Shown here piece by piece: positions 35,092-40,818 of a stretch of DNA of 40,818 nt. Both the position numbers and the translations under genes were made by a program. Source of the stretch: an uncultured Pelagibacteraceae bacterium (GTDB lineage: Bacteria; Pseudomonadota; Alphaproteobacteria; Pelagibacterales; Pelagibacteraceae); NCBI GenBank assembly GCA_902587145.1, contig CACIKD010000004.1, forward strand, positions 1-40,818, given 5' to 3'. Below the pieces are notes generated by a model that ran no database searches, was not told the origin of the DNA, and saw only the letters and a program-made list of their open reading frames with translations. Every line of letters begins with the position of its first letter. Positions within the stretch are counted from its first letter, which is position 1.

Positions 35092-36080
35092 ACCATGATC
35101 ACCCTAAAATAAATTTTGGTAAAACGGGCGTACTATTAGTAAATTTGGGCACTCCAGACTCAACTAAATGGCTAGACATAAGAAAATATTTAAAAGAATT
35201 CTTATCAGACAGGAGGGTTATAGAGGTAAACCCATTCATTTGGCAGATAATTCTTAACCTGTTTATATTGAATTTACGGCCATCAAAAACTGCTAAGGCA
35301 TATAAAGAAATATGGATGACAAAAGAAAACATGTCTCCTTTGAGATACTACACAATTATGCAAACCAAAAAGCTTTTAGATAGAATAAGCAGTAAAAATA
35401 TAATTGTTGATTATGCTATGCGTTATGGGAATCCCAGCATCAAAACCAAAGTTAAAAAACTGCAGGAAGCTGGTTGTGAAAGACTTATCGTCTTGCCGCT
35501 CTATCCTCAATACGCTGCAGCCACAACCGCTACTGTATGTGATGAAGTCTACAGAGTTTTAATGAACATGAGATGGCAGCCTAGCTTACAAATTATACCC
35601 CATTATGAGTCAGACCCTCTTTACATAAAAGCGCTTGCAAATAGTTTAAAAAATAAAATTTTAGATTTATCTTGGAAACCCGATTTAATTTTAGCGTCCT
35701 ATCATGGAATCCCCCAAAAATATTTCGACAAAGGAGATCCTTATCACTGTTATTGTCAAAAAACATCAAGATTACTCTCAGAAGAATTTAAAACTGTAGA
35801 AATCAAAACAACTTTTCAATCTAGATTTGGTCCTGAGGCTTGGTTACAACCTTATACGGACAAAACTTTAGAAACTTTACCAAATCAGGGAATTAAAAAT
35901 GTACTTGTAATTTGTCCCGGGTTTTCTTCTGATTGTGTTGAAACTCTTGAGGAGATTTCTATCCAAGGAAAAGAGATTTTTCTAAAATCAGGTGGAAAAA
36001 ATTTTGACGTTGTGCCTTGTTTGAATGATAATAATGATCACATTGATTTACTTGAAAAATTAACAAAAAGAGTTCTATAA
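35088..36080 (+). CDS. hemH: Ferrochelatase
   Basis: HemH inserts iron into protoporphyrin IX, the last haem step. The 330 aa protein has GVLLVNLGTPDSTKWLDIRKYL, VLPLYPQYAAATTATVCDEV and the metal/porphyrin site LASYHGIPQKYFDKGDPYHCYCQKT with the catalytic His. TFQSRFGPEAWLQPYTDKTLE and PGFSSDCVETLEEI supply the acidic residues. There is no C-terminal chlorophyll-binding or Fe-S extension. It overlaps hemE, and hemJ starts on the next base after its stop. Confidence 0.97.
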   Translation: MNHDHPKINFGKTGVLLVNLGTPDSTKWLDIRKYLKEFLSDRRVIEVNPFIWQIILNLFILNLRPSKTAKAYKEIWMTKENMSPLRYYTIMQTKKLLDRISSKNIIVDYAMRYGNPSIKTKVKKLQEAGCERLIVLPLYPQYAAATTATVCDEVYRVLMNMRWQPSLQIIPHYESDPLYIKALANSLKNKILDLSWKPDLILASYHGIPQKYFDKGDPYHCYCQKTSRLLSEEFKTVEIKTTFQSRFGPEAWLQPYTDKTLETLPNQGIKNVLVICPGFSSDCVETLEEISIQGKEIFLKSGGKNFDVVPCLNDNNDHIDLLEKLTKRVL

Positions 36081-36515
36081 ATGAATGCGTATTTAGCTTT
36101 TAAAGCATTACACTTAATAGCGGTCATATCTTGGATGGCGGGCCTTCTTTATCTGCCCAGAATTTTTGTTTATCACGCCGAGACAAAAGAGAATGTAGGT
36201 CAATCCGAAACATTTAAACTAATGGAGAAAAGGCTTTATTTTTACATAATGAATCCAGCAATGATATTATCGTGGATATTTGGCATTCTTTTAATTCATT
36301 CACAAGGTATTATCAGCCTTGATTTTTTATGGATGAGAATTAAGCTGGGATTAGTTATAATTTTGACTGCCTACCATTTTTATTTACTTGCTGTATTAAA
36401 AGATTTCCAAGCAAATAATAATACAAAAAGCTCTAAGTTTTTTAGAATAATTAATGAAGTTCCTACAATATTGCTTATTATCATCATTTTTGTTGTAATT
36501 TTTAAACCATTATAA
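36081..36515 (+). CDS. hemJ: Protoporphyrinogen oxidase HemJ
   Basis: HemJ oxidises protoporphyrinogen IX to protoporphyrin IX, the step between HemE's pathway branch and HemH. The 144 aa membrane protein has four hydrophobic helices. The conserved His is in AFKALHLIAVISWMAGLLYLPRIFVYHAE. A Lys-containing loop follows in MRIKLGLVIILTAYHFYL. It is the RP883 family of the Rickettsia/Caulobacter origin cluster. Its start directly abuts the hemH stop, so hemE-hemH-hemJ are probably co-translated. Confidence 0.92.
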   Translation: MNAYLAFKALHLIAVISWMAGLLYLPRIFVYHAETKENVGQSETFKLMEKRLYFYIMNPAMILSWIFGILLIHSQGIISLDFLWMRIKLGLVIILTAYHFYLLAVLKDFQANNNTKSSKFFRIINEVPTILLIIIIFVVIFKPL

Positions 36516-36578
36516 TACTTGAAATTTTATTAAAAAGACCTATATTTAAAGTACTTACCTCATAAATTAACCAATCAA

Positions 36579-37850
36579 ATGAACTTACAAGAACTCAAAA
36601 AACAAAGCCCAGCTGATTTAATTGCTCAAGCGGAAAAACTTGGCATAGAAAATCCGAGTACGCTTAGAAAACAAGAGATATTGTTTGCAATTCTTAAAAA
36701 ACTAGCTGAAAAGAATGAACAGATAAGTGCGTCAGGTGTTCTTGAGGTATTACAAGACGGTTTTGGTTTTTTAAGAGCAATAGAATCGAATTATCTTCCT
36801 GGTCCAGATGATATATATGTAAGCCCAAGCCAGATAAGAAGGTTTGGTTTAAGAACTGGAGACACTGTCGAAGGAGAAGTGAGAGCTCCTAAAGATGCAG
36901 AAAGATATTTTGCCTTACTTAAAGTAAATAAAATCAATTTTGACGAACCTGATAAAGGTAGAAACAAAATAGCATTTGATAACTTAACACCCTTATACCC
37001 AAACAAAAGAATTAAGTTAGAAGTTGAGAGCACCAAAATAGAAAAAAAACCTGACAATACTGCAAGACTAATTGATTTGGTCAGTCCAATTGGTAAGGGA
37101 CAAAGGTCACTCATCGTATCTCCTCCTAGAGCAGGTAAAACTATAATACTTCAAAATATTGCCCAATCTATAACGGCTAATCACCCAGAAATTTACTTAA
37201 TGGTTTTGCTAATAGATGAAAGACCAGAAGAGGTCACTGACATGCAAAGATCTGTTAAAGGTGAGGTAGTCTCATCTACTTTTGATGAACCAGCATCAAG
37301 GCACGTAGCAGTAGCTGAAATGGTTATCGAAAAAGCCAAAAGGCTGGTAGAACACAAGAAGGATGTTGTTATTTTATTAGACTCGATCACAAGATTAGGT
37401 AGAGCGTATAATGCTGTTGTGCCGAGCTCAGGAAAAGTTTTAACAGGTGGTGTTGATGCAAATGCCCTGCAGAGACCCAAAAGATTTTTTGGTGCAGCAA
37501 GGAATGTAGAACAAGGTGGGTCCCTTACAATTATTTCTACAGCTCTTATAGACACAGGAAGTAGAATGGATGAAGTAATTTTTGAAGAGTTTAAAGGAAC
37601 TGGAAATTCAGAATTAATATTGGATAGAAAAGTAGCAGATAAAAGAATTTATCCAGCATTAGACGTAACTAGATCTGGCACAAGAAGAGAAGAACTATTA
37701 TTTGCTAAGGACGATCTTTCAAAAATGAATGTTTTAAGAAGAATAATCAGTCCTATGGGAACTATGGACGGAATAGAATTTTTAATATCAAAAATTAAAG
37801 ACACTAAAAATAATTCAGATTTTTTTAATTCTATGAATAAATCAAATTAA
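36579..37850 (+). CDS. rho: Transcription termination factor Rho
   Basis: Rho is the ring-shaped RNA helicase that ends transcription at C-rich untranslated RNA. The 423 aa protein has the N-terminal helical and cold-shock RNA-binding domain ([34 protein letters not shown]). Walker A is [15 protein letters not shown] (about 179-193). [13 protein letters not shown], the Q-loop [22 protein letters not shown] and the R-loop [21 protein letters not shown] complete it. It follows hemJ after a 63-base gap with no hairpin seen. In relatives it often joins mnmE; here it lies 17 kb from it. Confidence 0.98.
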   Translation: MNLQELKKQSPADLIAQAEKLGIENPSTLRKQEILFAILKKLAEKNEQISASGVLEVLQDGFGFLRAIESNYLPGPDDIYVSPSQIRRFGLRTGDTVEGEVRAPKDAERYFALLKVNKINFDEPDKGRNKIAFDNLTPLYPNKRIKLEVESTKIEKKPDNTARLIDLVSPIGKGQRSLIVSPPRAGKTIILQNIAQSITANHPEIYLMVLLIDERPEEVTDMQRSVKGEVVSSTFDEPASRHVAVAEMVIEKAKRLVEHKKDVVILLDSITRLGRAYNAVVPSSGKVLTGGVDANALQRPKRFFGAARNVEQGGSLTIISTALIDTGSRMDEVIFEEFKGTGNSELILDRKVADKRIYPALDVTRSGTRREELLFAKDDLSKMNVLRRIISPMGTMDGIEFLISKIKDTKNNSDFFNSMNKSN

Positions 37851-37871
37851 AGTTAGTAGTATTCATTTATC

Positions 37872-38501
37872 CTATTGTATCGTCTCGTTATCCGAAGATT
37901 TTTCGTAAGAATAAAACTCAATAATATTTAATAGAGTATTTTTTTTATCATTCAGACTTACTGTCTCAAGCAGCTTTTGCTTTTCTTCATTTGAAATAGG
38001 AGCAATCATAGATAGTGTATTTATTTGTTGGGCTACATCTAGTTTTTCAAATTCTTTCCAATTAATCATAAGACCATTTTTCTCAAAAAACTTTTTAATT
38101 TTTTCCATAAAATTTAAATTATCGGAAACAAGAATTAATTTTTCAGAATCGAGCACATCTTTACTAAATTTTTTGTAGTCGACCTCGAATTCTCTATATT
38201 TTTTTTGATTAGTTACTTCTTTCATAATTTCGAATCTAGTTATACCCGTTAAGTTTATAAGAACTCTACCATCAGAGGTTTCTTGATAGTCGCTTATCTT
38301 CCCAAGACAACCAACTTTGTAAACAAGGCTATTTTCTTTTTTTGATTGAACCATGCCCATCAGTTTATCACTTCTAAAACAATCGTTAACTAAATCTAAA
38401 TACCTATCCTCAAAAATATTTAAAGGTAAATTCGTTTTAGGAAAGTAGATAACCCCGCTTAAAGGAAACACAGGTATTTGCTTTGGAAATTTTTTATCCA
38501 T
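37872..38501 (-). CDS. Lon substrate-binding-domain protein (no protease domain)
   Basis: The 209 aa protein matches the N-terminal domain of Lon: IPVFPLSGVIYFPKTNLPLNIFEDRYL, MGMVQSKK, VGCLGKISDYQETSDGRVLINLTGITRFEI, then a helical end. It has no AAA+ or peptidase domain, so it is a standalone Lon-N protein, common in Alphaproteobacteria. Function unknown; substrate binding or a role in protein turnover is inferred only. It converges with rho, with a 21-base gap. Confidence 0.9.
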   Translation of the reverse strand: MDKKFPKQIPVFPLSGVIYFPKTNLPLNIFEDRYLDLVNDCFRSDKLMGMVQSKKENSLVYKVGCLGKISDYQETSDGRVLINLTGITRFEIMKEVTNQKKYREFEVDYKKFSKDVLDSEKLILVSDNLNFMEKIKKFFEKNGLMINWKEFEKLDVAQQINTLSMIAPISNEEKQKLLETVSLNDKKNTLLNIIEFYSYEKSSDNETIQ

Positions 38502-38612
38502 TTACATAATTATATGTTTAAAAAATTAGAACTGTCAATTTGTAAAAATACGCTGAAAATTTACCGACACATATAGGAAACAGTTGTCCTCAAATTTCAT
38601 ATAAATAGTTAC

Positions 38613-38641
38613 TTGCTTAATTTTGAAAAAACTAATACTTT
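38613..38641 (+). promoter_or_regulatory. Candidate promoter of tRNA-Gly
   Basis: TTGCTT (38613-38618), a 17-base spacer and TACTTT (38636-38641) resemble a sigma-70 promoter. They lie so that transcription would start about ten bases before the tRNA. Spacing is ideal, but both boxes are weak, and AT-rich DNA gives many such matches. Confidence 0.35.
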
Positions 38642-38658
38642 TATCAACAATAGAACAA

Positions 38659-38733
38659 GCGGGCATAGCTCAGTGGTAGAGCGTCTCGTTGCCAACGAGA
38701 AGGTCGAGGGTTCAAGTCCCTTTGCCCGCTCCA
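38659..38733 (+). tRNA. tRNA-Gly (anticodon GCC)
   Basis: A full cloverleaf can be folded. The acceptor arms GCGGGCA and TGCCCGC pair perfectly. The D arm GCTC/GAGC has AGTGGTA in the loop. Anticodon stem TCTCG/CGAGA encloses loop TTGCCAA with anticodon GCC. The T arm GAGGG/CCCTT has loop TTCAAGT. The discriminator is T and the terminal CCA is encoded. The length is 75 bases. It stands alone between the Lon-domain gene and a cupredoxin gene. Confidence 0.97.
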
Positions 38734-38771
38734 AATAGTAGCGACTAAATTTCCATTTTTTTTTTCTAATT

Positions 38772-39290
38772 ATGAGATATTATTTTAATATGTTTAAATT
38801 AATTACTGGTCTTATAATTTTTTTTCCATCTATTTGTTTTGCTTCATCAATGAAGATGATTGGTGAAAAAGGTAATATCAAAGATGTGACAAAAGTTATT
38901 AATGTTAAAATGTTTGATAACTATTACGAACCAAATGAAATCACTGTTAAAAAAGGTGAAACAGTAAAATTTATAGTTACAAATATGGGTGAACTTGTAC
39001 ACGAATTAAATATAGCTACCAAAGAAATGCATATAAAGCATCAACCAGAAATGGCAAAAATGGTTGAGCATGAAATACTCTTGGCTGACAGAATAGATAA
39101 AAATAAAATGAAAGAGATGGCAAAAATGGATCACTCTATGGCACATAAACACGCTAATAGTGTTTTGCTTGAACCAAGTAATACTGGAGAGATAATTTGG
39201 AAGTTCAGTACTTCAGCTAAATTGGAAATTGCATGTAATGTACCTGGTCATTATGAAGCTGGAATGATAGCTAATATAATCAAAGATTAA
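38772..39290 (+). CDS. Periplasmic cupredoxin-domain protein
   Basis: The 172 aa protein has a signal peptide (about 1-24, LITGLIIFFPSICFA) and a cupredoxin fold. The type 1 copper ligands can be read as His77 (LVHELN), Cys155, His160 and Met165 (CNVPGHYEAGM). Between them lies a His/Met-rich insert (about 82-127, with EMHIKHQPEM and MDHSMAHKH), suggesting extra copper binding. Role: electron carrier or copper handling; not certain which. The start could instead be the Met at codon 7, which still leaves a signal peptide. phhB-like gene follows after two bases. Confidence 0.87.
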   Translation: MRYYFNMFKLITGLIIFFPSICFASSMKMIGEKGNIKDVTKVINVKMFDNYYEPNEITVKKGETVKFIVTNMGELVHELNIATKEMHIKHQPEMAKMVEHEILLADRIDKNKMKEMAKMDHSMAHKHANSVLLEPSNTGEIIWKFSTSAKLEIACNVPGHYEAGMIANIIKD

Positions 39291-39292
39291 TA

Positions 39293-39628
39293 ATGGACGA
39301 TTTAGCCAACAAAAAATGTGTACCATGTGAAGGTGGAATACCCGCCTTTGATATAAAAGAAATACATAAATATTTAAAAAAAGTAGACGGATGGGATGTT
39401 CTTGAAGATAAAGAAAAAAATTTTTATATTGAAAAAAATTTTAAATTTAGCAATTACGTAGAAAGTGAAAAATTTGTTATCAGTGTCGGTAAAATTGCTG
39501 AAACAGAAGGACATCACCCAGATATTATTTTTGGTTGGGGATACGCTAAAATTAAAATTTCCACTCACGCCATTAAAGGCTTGGCTGAGAGCGACTTTGT
39601 GTTGGCTGCTAAAATTGATAGAATCTAG
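39293..39628 (+). CDS. Pterin-4-alpha-carbinolamine dehydratase
   Basis: The 111 aa protein belongs to the PhhB/DCoH family, which dehydrates 4a-hydroxytetrahydrobiopterin. The active-site histidines lie in TEGHHPDIIFGWGYAKI (His74, His75) and STHAIKGLAESDF (His92). No phenylalanine hydroxylase gene is in the window, so the natural role may be pterin recycling in another setting. It begins two bases after the cupredoxin gene and its stop directly abuts that of convergent purH. Confidence 0.93.
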   Translation: MDDLANKKCVPCEGGIPAFDIKEIHKYLKKVDGWDVLEDKEKNFYIEKNFKFSNYVESEKFVISVGKIAETEGHHPDIIFGWGYAKIKISTHAIKGLAESDFVLAAKIDRI

Positions 39629-40818
39629 TTAATGATTAAAATGTCTTATCCCTGTAAAGATCATTTTGATCTTAGCTTTGTTAGCAGCTTCAATTACTTC
39701 TTTATCTCTTATTGATCCTCCTGGCTGAACAATAGTTTTAACACCAGCATTTATTAACGTTTTAATTCCATCAGCAAAAGGAAAAAAAGCGTCCGATGCA
39801 GCTATCGAATTAATAAGATTTTTAGGTTGGAACTTTCTGGCTTTTTGAACAGCTATTTTGCAACTGTCTAATCTATTTTGTTGGCCTGCGCCAATTCCTA
39901 TAGTTGAATTATCTTTTACAACTACAATTGCATTTGATTTTACAAATTTACATATCCTAAAAGCAAATTCTATTTCTTTAAGCTCTTTTCCAGATGGTTT
40001 ATTTTTGGTTACAAATTTTAATTTTTTTTTATTAAAAACCAAATCATCTTTCTCCTGTATCAGAAATGAACTATCAAAAAATTTACTCATTGTTTTAGAT
40101 TCATAATTAAATTTTGAAATATCAATAACTCTCATATTTTTTTTCTTTTTTAATATTTTTAAAGCTTCTTTTTCAAAACCTTTTGCTAAAATAACTTCAA
40201 AAAATGTTTTATTAATTTCCAATGCAATCTTATTATTTATTTTATAATTACAAGCTACTATTCCCCCAAAAGCACTTATTGGATCACTAGCTTGGGCATT
40301 TAAGAAAGATTGAAAAGCAGACTTATTTGAAGATACTCCACAAGGATTAGCATGTTTAATTATTACGGTTGATGGTCTCTTTAAATTTGAAAAAAGAATA
40401 TCCAAGCTAGCAAATATATCATTATAATTATTGTAGCTTAAATCCTTACCACTTAATTGTTTTAAGTTAATATCATTACTTTTTAAGCTATTGATATATA
40501 TTGAACTTTTCTGATGAGGATTTTCTCCGTATCTTAATTGATTAATTTTCTTCCCAAAAAAAGTTTTTCTTTCAGGAAAATCTAAGCCAATATCTCTATT
40601 AAACCATTCTGATACAATTGCGTCATAGTAAGCAGTCAACCCATAAGCTTTGCTTGCCATTTTCTCCCTAAAGTTTAAAGTTGTCCTACCTTTAAACTTC
40701 TTCATTTCTTTTATCAATTCAAAATAATCTTCTTTATCAGTTATTATCGTTACACTTTTGAAATTCTTAGCAGCTGCTCTAACCATACTTGGACCACCAA
40801 TATCGATATTTTCAATAA
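39629..40818 (-). CDS. purH: Bifunctional AICAR transformylase/IMP cyclohydrolase, 5' end beyond window
   Basis: PurH catalyses the last two steps of IMP synthesis. The visible 396 codons run from IENIDIGGPSMVRAAAKN (late IMP cyclohydrolase domain) through the AICAR transformylase domain. The catalytic pair is in VIIKHANPCGVSS. SDPISAFGGIVACN, GIGAGQQNRLDS, AASDAFFPFADGI and VQPGGSIRDKEVIEAA follow, ending TGIRHFNH. The frame stays open to the window edge, so the apparent ATG at 40786 is internal and about 130 N-terminal residues are missing. It uses the AICAR also released by HisF. Confidence 0.97.
   Translation of the reverse strand, partial: IENIDIGGPSMVRAAAKNFKSVTIITDKEDYFELIKEMKKFKGRTTLNFREKMASKAYGLTAYYDAIVSEWFNRDIGLDFPERKTFFGKKINQLRYGENPHQKSSIYINSLKSNDINLKQLSGKDLSYNNYNDIFASLDILFSNLKRPSTVIIKHANPCGVSSNKSAFQSFLNAQASDPISAFGGIVACNYKINNKIALEINKTFFEVILAKGFEKEALKILKKKKNMRVIDISKFNYESKTMSKFFDSSFLIQEKDDLVFNKKKLKFVTKNKPSGKELKEIEFAFRICKFVKSNAIVVVKDNSTIGIGAGQQNRLDSCKIAVQKARKFQPKNLINSIAASDAFFPFADGIKTLINAGVKTIVQPGGSIRDKEVIEAANKAKIKMIFTGIRHFNH

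Noticed and set aside
40784-40786. ATG as the purH start
   Set aside because: The frame continues upstream with the conserved PurH sequence IENIDIGGPS to the window edge, so this Met is internal.
1-40818. Mobile elements, CRISPR arrays, prophage genes or a novel defence cluster
   Set aside because: No transposase, integrase, regularly spaced repeats or defence-type domains were recognised; nearly every gene belongs to a housekeeping family in conserved order.

Overview
The window is a gene-dense, very AT-rich stretch of a bacterial chromosome. It looks like the SAR11 clade (Pelagibacterales) or a close streamlined alphaproteobacterium. The evidence is Lys/Asn/Ile-rich proteins, intergenic gaps usually of 0-20 bases, many ATGA and TAATG start/stop overlaps, and gene strings typical of Alphaproteobacteria: DUF3576-leuS-lptE-holA-parB-parA-rsmG-mnmG-mnmE, hisB-A-F-E, hslVU, smr-tim44-fxsA-secB-dnaQ-coaE-aroE-maf-ppsR and hemE-hemH-hemJ-rho. 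I see no insertion sequence, prophage, CRISPR array or rRNA. No gap between genes exceeds 300 bases. The largest is 283 bases, at 33798-34080.

Layout. 1-5651 (+): dnaK-dnaJ with the tail of a heat-shock promoter, a two-helix small membrane protein, dapB, nth and a PfkB kinase. 5656-8120: a compact patch of an ArfA-like ribosome-rescue peptide, an atypical OmpR-type regulator, an L,D-transpeptidase, the PLP-homeostasis protein YggS and a ThiE-like protein. Both divergent pairs here have no intergenic DNA. 8141-9422: a porin with a two-palindrome upstream region. 9423-13961 (+): lipoprotein, leuS, lptE, holA. 13939-20579 (-): parB, parA, rsmG (carrying two parS-like sites), mnmG, mnmE and a UbiH-type hydroxylase. 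20613-23251 (+): ftsK and lolA. 23248-26465 (-): acetyltransferase, HIT protein, hisE, hisF, hisA, hisB. 26568-28485 (+): hslV-hslU. 28480-33797: smr, tim44-like, fxsA, secB, dnaQ, coaE, aroE, maf, ppsR. 33798-34080: candidate chromosome origin. 34081-37850 (+): hemE, hemH, hemJ, rho. 37872-40818: Lon-domain protein, tRNA-Gly, cupredoxin, pterin dehydratase and purH, which runs off the right edge.

How it fits together. I read the window as the origin-proximal region. The ppsR|hemE-hemH-hemJ arrangement is the one reported around the replication origins of Caulobacter and Rickettsia. The divergent gap here holds degenerate DnaA-box-like words and a long inverted repeat. ParA, ParB and two parS-like sites lie about 18 kb away. 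Most other genes are housekeeping: protein quality control (DnaKJ, HslVU), tRNA modification (MnmEG), haem, histidine and lysine synthesis, and envelope transport (LptE, LolA, SecB, porin).

Most worth checking: the predicted oriC with its inverted repeat, the parS pair in two codon phases, the 42-codon ArfA-like gene coupled to a regulator, the loss of hisH from the his cluster, the altered Fe-S cysteine spacing in Nth, a basic SecB, and start-to-start divergent gene pairs. I did not find a clearly new multi-gene system.
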